Assembly: GCF_903969135.1 (NCBI RefSeq)
Contig: NZ_LR824569.1
Coordinates: 2,556,001-2,620,000, forward strand
Direction: 5' to 3'
Length of the DNA: 64,000 bases
Origin: Chryseobacterium sp. JV274
GTDB taxonomy: Bacteria; Bacteroidota; Bacteroidia; Flavobacteriales; Weeksellaceae
Positions 42,279-51,300 of this stretch are shown piece after piece. The notes beneath the pieces were generated by a model. That model saw only the letters and a list, made by a program, of their open reading frames with translations, did not search any database and was not told the DNA's origin. Made by a program: the position numbers and the translations under genes. The number at the start of each line of letters is the position of its first letter. Position 1 is the stretch's first letter.

Positions 42279-45167
42279 TTATAACCCGATCTCCACCCCA
42301 AAGATGAATGAGCGTGCCTGAGGATATCTTCCGGTATCTACACCATAAGAATTCATTCCTACTTCAGGATCAAATCCTGTATATTTCGTAATCGTAAACA
42401 GGTTATTGGAAGTCATATAGATTCTCACCTTATTCACATCCAGCTTGCTGTACAATTCTTTTGGTAATGAGTAACCAATGGTAAGGTTCTTCAGCCTTAG
42501 ATAAGATCCGTCTTCCACATAGAAATCCGATACTTTGGAATAATTACCGCTTGGGTCTCCGTGTACCAGTCTTGGAATATCGGTGTTCGTATTCTGAGGA
42601 GTCCATGCATTAAGGATATCTTTATCCATGTTGTAGTTCTGCCCTGTACCACCCGGGTTCAAAGAAATAAACTTCATCCCGTTGAATATTTTATTTCCGT
42701 ATACGCCCTGGAAGAATAAGTTCAGATCAAAGTTTTTCCATGTCATGTTGTAAGAAAATCCGTAAGAAAACTTAGGATATGGGCTACCAAGATTAACAAA
42801 GTCATTATTATTAAGCACTCCTGTGTTACCTTCTTTCTTCAGGAACTTGATATCACCTGGTTTTGCATTCGGCTGGATAAGATTTCCGTTGGCATCTTTA
42901 TAATTGTTGATCTCTTCCTGAGTCTGGAAAATTCCTCCGGTCTTGTAACCATAGAAAGAATAGAGAGGATCACCCACTTTCACGCGTGTTGGTTTCAGCA
43001 CACCTCTTACTCCATTATCATTGATAAAGATCTCATTCACATTGGCAAGCTGCTTCACCGTGTTTTTTAGTTGACTCATTGTAGCTCCGACAGAGAATGT
43101 GAAATCATCAGAAACTACTTTGTTGTAATTGATTCCCAACTCGAATCCTTTATCCTGAAATAATCCTGCATTCACATACTGATTATTATATGTTGCCGTA
43201 CTTGGTAAGCTTACATTGAAAATCTGATCTTTGGAATTCTTTACGAAATAATCAAACTGTAAAGAAAGGCTGTTGTGGAGGAATGAAGCATCTACCCCAA
43301 AGTTAGTCTGCTCAGATTTCCCCCATTTCAGATCCGGGTTCGGACGTGTAGTTGCGTAATAAGCAATATTTTGAGAAGGATCCTGTCCGAAAATCACATT
43401 ATTATCTCTGGTCATTAATGGATTAACAGCTTGTGGAGAAATCCCTCCAAGGTTACCCAGAATACCATAACTTCCTCTCAGTTTAAGACTGGAAAGCCAT
43501 GAAATATCTTTCATAAAATTTTCTTTCGAAACTACCCATGCACCGGAAACCGCATAATAGTTAGCAAATCTGTTCTGTTTTGCTACCAGTGAAGAACCAT
43601 CACGTCTTCCCAATACACTTATGATATACTTTCCTGCATAGTCATAATTTACTCTCGCCAGATAAGAAACCAAAGATTGCTTGAATCTGTAACTGGAAAC
43701 ATCTTTATTGGTATCTGCAGCATTCTGAAGATGTTGGAAAACCTCAGCTTCACTTCTGAAATCATAGGCTTTTGCTACAAAACCATCATCAATTGTTTTC
43801 TGGAAAGTAAACCCTCCCAGGAAATCAAAATTATGTTTTCCTGCAGCAATTTTATAGGTAAGCAATTGCTCTGCAAGTGCTGTAGATGAGTTATTGGACT
43901 GGTACTCTAAATTATTCGTATCAAAAATCTTCCCGACTTCCAATACTCTATAGGTAAAGTTTTTTACATCACCCAGTTTAAAAGTCTGCGAAAAGTTAGA
44001 ACGGAATTTTAAATCCTTAGCCAACGTAATCTCAGCATATGGATTGATCAAGATCTCATGCGTAGGATTTCTGATACTGATCCTTTTAAGATAAGCTACC
44101 GGATTGATCATATCTCCGTAACCTCCTGCCACATCAATTGGTAATCCGGAAAAAGCTCCGCTTGGTGTGTATACCGGAACATTCGGTGGATAGTACATTG
44201 CAGCCACTAAAGCTCCCGTATAACCACTTTTTGTATCTGCTGTATTGCCGTCAGAGTAATTATAATACATATTTTCTCCAATCGTCAGCCAATCTTTTAC
44301 TTTATGTTCAGAATTGACTCTGAAATTATATCGTTTTGCCTGCGTATTCAGTAAGATTCCTTCCAGATTTCTATGGTTCATTCCCACAAAATATCTGGAT
44401 TTCTCACTTCCTCCGCTTAGGTTAACATTGTATTCCTGAATAGTTCCTGTTCTGAAAATTTCTTTCATCCAGTCTGTTCTGGTAATTCTTCCGTCCGGAT
44501 ATTGGTTAGGATTAAAAGCAATGGGTAAACTTCCCAGTTTCCCGGCATTTTCATATGCTTTGTACATTACATCCTGAAATTCCGCTGCATTCAGAGACTC
44601 TTTTAGCCTCCATGCCTGGTTCACTCCATATTTTACATCAAAATCTACGGTAAGATTTCCTTTTTTCCCCTTTTTAGTGGTGATCAGGATAACCCCTCCG
44701 GAAGATCTTGCTCCATAAATGGCTGCAGAAGCATCTTTAAGTACAGAAATATCCTGTATATCATTTGGGTTAATAGAGGGTGTTCCATTAAAAACTACTC
44801 CGTCTACTACATAAAGAGGAGTTTCTCCATTGATTCCTCCCAGACCACGAATATTTACTTTAGGTGAGCCGTTAGGATCTCCACCTTCGTTCACTACAGT
44901 TACTCCGGGAGCTTTACCCTGAAGAACCTCTCCTACACCAGACAAAGATCTGGAAGTAAGCTTATCCAGCGAAGCCTCCGAAACAGCGCCGGAAACTTTA
45001 CTTTTTTTCTGTGTTCCGTATCCTACAACAACAATCTCGTCGATGGATTTTTCTTTTAAGCTGTCTTTTTTCTGAGCGAGGAACATCGGTGAAGCTGATA
45101 TTGCACCAATAAGTAATACCCTTCCCGTTAAATACGTTACTGAGACAGGGATTTTAAATACATTCAT
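42279..45167 (-). CDS. SusC/RagA-family TonB-dependent outer-membrane receptor (locus 1)
   Basis: 962 residues from the ATG at 45167. The longer start at 45191 is rejected because TAATTTTG at 45189-45196 is the promoter, and AAAGGAG just before 45167 is a good ribosome binding site, rare in this phylum. The signal peptide is longer than usual. The plug begins almost at once (SIDEIVVVGYGTQKKSKVSG, LQGKAPGVTVV, LYVVDGVVFNGTP, VLKDASAAIYGARSSGGVILITTKKG). There is no carboxypeptidase-like or secretin/TonB short domain before it. The last strands end GRYPQARSFIFGVEIGL. It takes up the ligand caught by SusD using TonB energy. Confidence 0.95.
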   Translation of the reverse strand: MNVFKIPVSVTYLTGRVLLIGAISASPMFLAQKKDSLKEKSIDEIVVVGYGTQKKSKVSGAVSEASLDKLTSRSLSGVGEVLQGKAPGVTVVNEGGDPNGSPKVNIRGLGGINGETPLYVVDGVVFNGTPSINPNDIQDISVLKDASAAIYGARSSGGVILITTKKGKKGNLTVDFDVKYGVNQAWRLKESLNAAEFQDVMYKAYENAGKLGSLPIAFNPNQYPDGRITRTDWMKEIFRTGTIQEYNVNLSGGSEKSRYFVGMNHRNLEGILLNTQAKRYNFRVNSEHKVKDWLTIGENMYYNYSDGNTADTKSGYTGALVAAMYYPPNVPVYTPSGAFSGLPIDVAGGYGDMINPVAYLKRISIRNPTHEILINPYAEITLAKDLKFRSNFSQTFKLGDVKNFTYRVLEVGKIFDTNNLEYQSNNSSTALAEQLLTYKIAAGKHNFDFLGGFTFQKTIDDGFVAKAYDFRSEAEVFQHLQNAADTNKDVSSYRFKQSLVSYLARVNYDYAGKYIISVLGRRDGSSLVAKQNRFANYYAVSGAWVVSKENFMKDISWLSSLKLRGSYGILGNLGGISPQAVNPLMTRDNNVIFGQDPSQNIAYYATTRPNPDLKWGKSEQTNFGVDASFLHNSLSLQFDYFVKNSKDQIFNVSLPSTATYNNQYVNAGLFQDKGFELGINYNKVVSDDFTFSVGATMSQLKNTVKQLANVNEIFINDNGVRGVLKPTRVKVGDPLYSFYGYKTGGIFQTQEEINNYKDANGNLIQPNAKPGDIKFLKKEGNTGVLNNNDFVNLGSPYPKFSYGFSYNMTWKNFDLNLFFQGVYGNKIFNGMKFISLNPGGTGQNYNMDKDILNAWTPQNTNTDIPRLVHGDPSGNYSKVSDFYVEDGSYLRLKNLTIGYSLPKELYSKLDVNKVRIYMTSNNLFTITKYTGFDPEVGMNSYGVDTGRYPQARSFIFGVEIGL

Positions 45168-45188
45168 GATCTCCTTTTTGATTAGGTG

Positions 45189-45196
45189 CAAAATTA
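45189..45196 (-). promoter_or_regulatory. susC (locus 1) promoter -7 element (TAATTTTG, minus strand)
   Basis: Perfect TAnnTTTG match 21 bases before the ATG at 45167. It sets the start of susC. Confidence 0.65.
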
Positions 45197-45462
45197 GATC
45201 AGTCCGCTCCCCCGCCCCATTAAGGTTTCCTTATGTTTTTATTAATAAATTTTAGCTTTTTTAAGACACCACCTACCACACGTTGTAAGTAAAACATTGT
45301 ATATCAATTATATAAGTAATTAAAAGTAATCATTTCTCTGATATTGCATGCAGAATTGAGATTAAGTTTGTCTTAAGTTTATTATGAACTGATAGCAATA
45401 GATCAGTAAATCATTAAAATTATTTCAGGAATAATAAATAACTGAGTTCATTTTTCTTTTTT

Positions 45463-45492
45463 TACATTTGCTGAAAATAGATTTTACTTTTG
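45463..45492 (+). promoter_or_regulatory. Two candidate -7 elements for the SDR gene
   Basis: TACATTTG (45463-45470) and TACTTTTG (45485-45492) both match TAnnTTTG, 70-100 bases before the ATG at 45563. Which is used cannot be told. Confidence 0.5.
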
Positions 45493-45562
45493 AACACAGA
45501 CCTTTAAAAACGTCTCACTGGCATCAGAAGAAAAATAAAAACAATAAAATCAGACAAATTCA

Positions 45563-46357
45563 ATGACCATCATTATTACAGGAACCTCATCAGGGATCGG
45601 GTTTGCATTGGCCGAATATTTTGGTAAAAAAGGGCATAAAGTATACGGATTAAGCAGAAAGCATACAGAAAGTGAGTATTTCAGATCTATACCCACTGAT
45701 GTTACCGATAACACAGCCGTTCAGAATGCTATCGCTGAGGTTTTAAAAACAGAATCCAGAATTGATGTTCTGATCAATAATGCTGGAATGGGAATGGTAG
45801 GAGCAGTAGAAGATTCTACGAAAGAAGATATTTTAAAATTGTTCAGCCTAAATCTTGCCGGACCTGTACAGATGATGAGCGCTGTTCTTCCGAAAATGCG
45901 TGAACACAAATTTGGGAAGATCATCAATGTTTCCAGCATCGGAAGTGAGATGGGTCTGCCTTTCCGCGGATTTTATTCGGCTTCAAAATCTGCGCTGGAT
46001 AAAGTAACGGAAGCGATGAGGTATGAAGTTTATCCTTGGAATATTGAAGTATGTTCACTGCATTTGGGAGATATCAAAACCAATATTGCAGACAACAGAG
46101 TTATTGCACAAGTTTCCCAACCTTATAAAAATGTTTTTGATAAAGTATATGCTCTGATGAACTCTCATGTGAACGATGGAACTGAACCTTTGGAAGTTGC
46201 AGAATACATTGAAAAACTTTTAGCAAAAAATAAGTGGAAAGCTCATTATTATTTTGGTAAATTCGGGCAGAAAATCGGGGTTCCTTTGAAATGGATTCTT
46301 CCACAGGGAACTTATGAGAATTTAATGAAAAAATATAATAAACTGGATAAAAATTAG
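45563..46357 (+). CDS. Short-chain dehydrogenase/reductase
   Basis: 264 residues, classical SDR. The cofactor loop is ITGTSSGIGFALA (T-G-x3-G-I-G), followed by INNAGMGMVG, Ser in INVSSIGSE and the catalytic Y-x3-K in FYSASKSALDKV. It uses NAD(P)(H) to oxidise or reduce a hydroxyl/carbonyl compound that cannot be named from sequence. The C-terminal ~60 residues are basic (KWKAHYYFGKFG). It precedes the Omp85-like gene on the same strand, with an intergenic repeat between them. Confidence 0.9.
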   Translation: MTIIITGTSSGIGFALAEYFGKKGHKVYGLSRKHTESEYFRSIPTDVTDNTAVQNAIAEVLKTESRIDVLINNAGMGMVGAVEDSTKEDILKLFSLNLAGPVQMMSAVLPKMREHKFGKIINVSSIGSEMGLPFRGFYSASKSALDKVTEAMRYEVYPWNIEVCSLHLGDIKTNIADNRVIAQVSQPYKNVFDKVYALMNSHVNDGTEPLEVAEYIEKLLAKNKWKAHYYFGKFGQKIGVPLKWILPQGTYENLMKKYNKLDKN

Positions 46358-46380
46358 TTGATTGATAGGGCGCATAGTTA

Positions 46381-46451
46381 TTCTGAACAGAATGCGATGC
46401 AGTGAAGAATCTTTTGTACTGAAGATTTCTCAATCCTCTTCACATTCAGAA
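46381..46451. repeat. GAAGAATCTT-type palindromic intergenic repeat
   Basis: Nested inverted pairs: TTCTGAA with TTCAGAA (outer), GTGAAG with CTTCAC, and AGAATCTT with AAGATTTCT. This is the layout of the palindromic GAAGAATCTT elements scattered between genes in Bacteroidota. It is read through by the longest frame of the next gene, which argues against a start there. Confidence 0.6.
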
Positions 46452-46460
46452 GCTGATAAA

Positions 46461-48065
46461 TTGAAATTACTTTTAAAAATATTTTTTGTGCTGTTCTGCG
46501 TTTTTACACAAGCGCAGAAAAAGCAGTATTGGCTGATTGATACAGAAACCAATGTCAGGAAAAAAGTAAAAGATTCTACTTCCGCAGTAAAGTTTCTGGA
46601 TTCATTAGCTCAGAATAATTATTTCTTTACCAAACTTAAGGATGTAAAAGTAAAGGGTGACAGCACTGAAATTTTCTTTGACAAAGGCAAGAATTTCAAT
46701 GAAACCTATGTAAACCTCACTGATTCTCTTGTTCAGAAGCTAAAGATTCAGAAAGATTTTTTCACTAAAAACTTAGATTCCACCAAGAAAAGCATCAACA
46801 AAACTTATATTGATGACGGATATTCTTTCAGCAGAATCAAATCCAAATATAAGGGACAGAAAAACGGCTACCCCATCGTAGAACTTGACATTAACAAGAA
46901 CGATAAAAGAACGATCAATAATTTTGTCGTAAAAGGATATGAAAAAGTTCCTAAAAGATTCATCAAAAATCTTGAAAAGGAATTTAAAGGCAAAAACTAC
47001 GATGATAAAAATCTTTTGGCCATCAATAAAACATTTCAGAGCCATCCTTTTCTGACTCTTGAACGGCAGCCGCAAACTTTATTTACAAAAGACTCTACAA
47101 GTATTTACCTGTTCCTGGAAAAGAAAAAGACCAATACTTTTGACGGAGTAATCGGTTTCGGGAATGACAAAACCTCCAAGTTTACGTTAAACGGAACCAT
47201 GAATGTAAATTTCAGGAATATGTTCAACGGTTTTGAAACCGTCAATTTATACTGGCAGAGAAACCCGGATAGAGGGCAGACTTTTGATCTTCAGGTGGAT
47301 ATCCCATATCTGTTCAAATCGAATGTCGGGATGAATGCAAAAGTGAATATCTATCGCCAGGATTCTACATTTGCCAATGTAAAATTCCTGCCTGCCTTCT
47401 ATTACCATATCAACAACCGTAACAAAATAGGTTTAAGGGCAACTTTGGAATCCTCTACCATTATTGACACGCTGTATGTGCAGGGGAAAGATTATAACAA
47501 AAAGGGACTCGGAGTATGGTTTGAAATGACAGAGCCTACTGATATTGACCTTTTCCTTTATAAGACAAGGATCAATGCTGGTTACGATTTTTTAACAACC
47601 ACCTATTCTAAAGACAATATCAAAGCCAACCAAAACCAGTTTTATTTCTTTGGAGAACACAATTACCATATCTCCGGAAACCACTTCCTGAACATTAAGG
47701 GAGAAGGTGCCATGATGGATTCTAAAGTAGAGTTCACCACCAACGAATTATACCGTTTCGGGGGCTGGAACTCCATGCGGGGATTCAATGAAAAATCACT
47801 GGCAGCCGATTTCTACTATTATGGAAGTCTGGAATACCGGTATCTGATTGGCAGTCAGGCATTCTTCGACATCTTTGGACAATATGGACAGCTTAATAAT
47901 AAATCACTGAATGTAAGGCCCAAACTCTACAGTGTCGGACTCGGTTTCAATTTCTTCATTCCTATCGGTCTGATGAGCTTTCAGCTGTCTAATGGTAACG
48001 AGTTTGGAAATCCTTTTAAGTTTAATGATACCAAAATTCACTGGGGAATCCTGAGCAGGTTTTAA
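46461..48065 (+). CDS. Omp85-family outer-membrane protein (POTRA plus barrel)
   Basis: 534 residues from a TTG at 46461, which yields the textbook signal peptide (M)KLLLKIFFVLFCVFTQAQ. Starts further upstream (46362 or 46392) would translate the palindromic repeat and bury the signal. The N-terminal ~190 residues contain at least one POTRA-like unit (PIVELDINKNDKRTINNFVVKGYEKVPKRFIKNLEKEF). The rest is a 16-stranded-type barrel (GVIGFGNDKTSKFTLNGTMN, RFGGWNSMRGFNEKSLA with the conserved R-G-F-N of the L6 loop, and LSRF at the end). It inserts or translocates outer-membrane proteins or lipids. Its short length resembles patatin-type or TamA-like members; the substrate is unknown. Confidence 0.85.
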   Translation: MKLLLKIFFVLFCVFTQAQKKQYWLIDTETNVRKKVKDSTSAVKFLDSLAQNNYFFTKLKDVKVKGDSTEIFFDKGKNFNETYVNLTDSLVQKLKIQKDFFTKNLDSTKKSINKTYIDDGYSFSRIKSKYKGQKNGYPIVELDINKNDKRTINNFVVKGYEKVPKRFIKNLEKEFKGKNYDDKNLLAINKTFQSHPFLTLERQPQTLFTKDSTSIYLFLEKKKTNTFDGVIGFGNDKTSKFTLNGTMNVNFRNMFNGFETVNLYWQRNPDRGQTFDLQVDIPYLFKSNVGMNAKVNIYRQDSTFANVKFLPAFYYHINNRNKIGLRATLESSTIIDTLYVQGKDYNKKGLGVWFEMTEPTDIDLFLYKTRINAGYDFLTTTYSKDNIKANQNQFYFFGEHNYHISGNHFLNIKGEGAMMDSKVEFTTNELYRFGGWNSMRGFNEKSLAADFYYYGSLEYRYLIGSQAFFDIFGQYGQLNNKSLNVRPKLYSVGLGFNFFIPIGLMSFQLSNGNEFGNPFKFNDTKIHWGILSRF

Positions 48066-48240
48066 AAAAGAAAAGAAGAAGGAAGCTGGAGGATAGAAGT
48101 TATCGGAGTCTTGGTTTCGCAATTTATTTCTTTCATAAGACCGAAGTTTTTTCAAAATTTATTACTAAGGATTGCAAGAAGTTGACAACACCACAGTAAC
48201 TTCCAGCCTCGCTCTTCCAGCTTCCTACCTTATAGTAATA
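48066..48240. repeat. Dispersed GGAAGCTGGA-type intergenic repeat, copy 2
   Basis: GGAAGCTGGA (48081-48090) is answered by TCCAGCTTCC (~48216-48225), and the right end CTTCCTACCTTATAG parallels that of copy 1. The centre (~48100-48190) is unrelated to copy 1. Together they suggest a palindromic, possibly miniature mobile element. Confidence 0.55.
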
Positions 48241-48375
48241 CTTATAGAATAAAACAAAAATTCCCATACAAAGGATATTTTTCATTTTACCTTTCTATTA
48301 ACTCTTCATGTTAAAAAATATTAAATCGTATTTTTATTTTAATACATCATTAAAGTACAGGTAACAGTGCTCCGC

Positions 48376-48383
48376 TAAATTTG
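48376..48383 (+). promoter_or_regulatory. susC (locus 2) promoter -7 element (TAAATTTG)
   Basis: Perfect TAnnTTTG match 12 bases before the ATG at 48396. Its last three bases are the TTG that opens the longest frame at 48381. Confidence 0.65.
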
Positions 48384-48395
48384 CCTTCAAAAAAA

Positions 48396-51300
48396 ATGAA
48401 GAAGACTCTAGCTACTTTTGCCGTTTTTTTACTTCCTCTATATTTTTCCGCACAGGAAATCAATATTTCCGGAAATGTAAAATCAGAAAACGGCTCTAGT
48501 GTTTCCGGTGTAAACATCACTGATAAAAATACAGGAAAGACTGCCACTACAGATGAAAATGGTAATTTTACCATTTCTGCAAACCCGAAAGACATTCTTG
48601 AGTTTTTTGCTCCTGATTTTTCTGTTTATACCGTTGAGGTTTCTTCAAAAAAACAGTATTCTGTTGTCTTAAAAAAGCCAAACGAAAAGCAGATTGAAGG
48701 GGTTGTCATCACCGCATTAGGTATTGCCAAGAAGAAAGAAAAAATCGGTTATTCTACTCAGGAAGTGGGAACCAAACAGTTTGAAACCATTACAACACCG
48801 AGTATTGGTAATTTATTCTCAGGACAGGTTGCCGGTCTGAGTGTTTCCAATCCGACAGGAATGCAGCAGGCACCACAATTTACCTTGAGAGGAAATTCCA
48901 ATGTAGTTTTTGTGATTGACGGAGTAATTGTAGAAAAGGAAGTTTTTCAGAATTTAGATCCAAACAATATTGAGAATATCAATGTACTGAAAGGTGCCAC
49001 TGCTTCTGCACTGTATGGTTCCAGAGGCCGTTACGGAGCTGTTTTAATAACAACAAAAACAGCTAAGAAGAAAGGATTCTCTGTAGAGTTTTCTCAGAAC
49101 ACCATGATTACGGCAGGATTTACCAATCTTCCAAAAACCCAAACGGAATACGGAAACGGATCTCATGGAAAGTACGAATTCTGGGATGGAGCCGATGGCG
49201 GGGTGAATGACGGGGATATGATCTGGGGACCAAAATTCGTTCCTGGTTTACAAATTGCCCAATGGAACAGCCCGATCAGAGATAAAGTAACAGGACAGGT
49301 AATTCCATGGTATGGAGCAGTGACAGGAACTCAATATGATAATAAATCAAGGTATGAAAGAGTTCCCATTGACTGGAAATACCACGATAACTTAAGCACA
49401 TTCTTAAAGCCTGCGGTTATCAACAACAATAATTTCGCCATAAGCTATAGAAATAATAAAGATATCTACAGGTTTTCAGGAAACTTCATGAACTACGATG
49501 ACAGAGTTCCGAATTCTTATCTTCAAAAATATGGGCTCAACTTTTCGTCTGAAAACCATTTGGGGGATAAATTAATCTTTAATACGAAATTCAATTTCAA
49601 TCAGGCTTTTACGCCTAATGTCCCTAACTACGATTACAACCCAAGCGGACATATGTATACCATTCTGATCTGGATGGGAGGCGACGTAGATGGAAAGGCA
49701 CTGAAAAATCATATGTGGATTCCCGGACAAGAAGGAAGAGCACAGGCCAACTGGAACTATGCATGGTACAACAACCCATGGTTCGGCGCTGAGTATTATA
49801 AAAATCAGAACAGAACGAATATCATCAATGCTCAGACAGGATTAGAATATAAGGCTACTCAGGATCTTTCAGTAAAAGGGAAAGTATCCCTCGTGGAAAA
49901 CCACAGCAAAACGGAAATACTAAGTCCTTATTCTTATTTCAATTACAGTGCGCCAAGAAGTGGAGGATATATTCTGAAAGATAATAAAACATGGAATCTT
50001 AACTATGATGTTCTGGCTACTTACAAGAAAAAGATATCTGAAAACTTTGATTTCACAATCAATGCAGGAGGTTCAGCTTTTTATTTCAAAAACAATAACA
50101 ATGAAAGATCTACGGACGGATTGATAACTCCTGAAGTATACACATTTGAAAACTCTATCGGAGCGCTTAAAAATTATACCTATCTGAAGGAAAAGTTGAT
50201 TTATAGTGCTTATTCAACGATTGATATCGGATTGTACAATGCTTTCTTCATCAATATTTCAGGACGTAATGACTGGTCTTCTACCCTTCCTAAGGCCAAC
50301 AGATCTTACTTCTACCCTTCTGCATCCATCAGTGCTGTTATTTCAAACCTGGTAAAATTACCTGAGTCTATCAATATGTTGAAGCTTTCTGCTTCATGGG
50401 CTAAAGTGGCGTATGATTTCCAGCCTTATTCCATCAGAAATTATTATCTGAATAATGAGGGAATTACATTCAACGGAAATCCTACTTCTTATTATCCTAC
50501 CACGCTGAATGTAGAAAACTCTCTGAAACCTGAACAGACAAAATCTTATGAGCTAGGATTAAGTGCCGGCTTCCTGAACAACAGGATTACTTTAGATGCT
50601 ACTTATTTCAGAACATTAGATTATAATAACATTCTTGAATTCCCGGCTGCTGAATCATCAGGTTTCACTTCACAATATGTAAACGGAAATGAATATACTA
50701 CGAAAGGATTTGAAGTTTCGTTAGGTTTAGTTCCCATAAAAACCTCTGATTTCACCTGGAAAACCTTGATCAACTGGAGTACATATGAGCAAAAGCTTAC
50801 TTCCATTTATGATAATATGCCGAACTACAAAAATATTAAGTTAGGCGAAAGAATGGACAGTTATTATGACTATACATGGCAAAAGTCTCCGGACGGAAAA
50901 GTAATTCTTGATGTCAATTCAGGAATGCCGACAAGAGCCAATACCCCAAGTAACCTTGGACATTTCAATCCGGACTGGACTTTTGGTTTCAACAACACGT
51001 TTAAATACAAAAAATTCTCTTTAAATATAGGAATTGATGGAAGCATCGGAGGTGTGATGAGGTCGCAGGTTGTTGAGAAGATGTGGTGGGGAGGAAAACA
51101 TCCTAATTCTGTAGCGTACAGAGATCTTGAATATGCCAATCCGGGAACATATTATTTTGTGCCGGATGGAGTTAATTACAATCCTGCTACCGGTCTTTAT
51201 ACTCCACACACAAAAGCTATCAGTTTCCAGGACTGGGCACAGAATTATCCATACCAGGCAAGGGTAACGCAGGATGAAAGTGAAGAGTTTGCCAACGTTT

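Larger units (their letters stand above)
45168..45562. other. Divergent regulatory region between susC (locus 1) and the SDR gene
   Basis: About 395 bases without a coding frame. It contains the susC promoter box (45189-45196), then a short GC-rich patch (CGCTCCCCCGCCCC, ~45210) that is unusual for this genome. An AT-rich stretch follows, ending in two plus-strand -7 boxes, TACATTTG (45463-45470) and TACTTTTG (45485-45492). No Pho-box-like direct repeat was recognised. Confidence 0.5.
48066..48395. other. Intergenic region before the second susC
   Basis: 330 bases. The first ~175 hold copy 2 of the GGAAGCTGGA repeat (48066-48240). The rest is AT-rich with the susC promoter box at 48376-48383. 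No coding frame was seen. Confidence 0.55.

Noticed and set aside
42279..45167. SusC of locus 1 as part of a sigma/anti-sigma cell-surface signalling system
   Set aside because: There is no N-terminal signalling domain before the plug, and no FecI/FecR-type genes are adjacent.
48381..48395. TTG start for the second SusC
   Set aside because: The TTG is the end of the promoter box TAAATTTG, and the ATG at 48396 begins a standard signal peptide.
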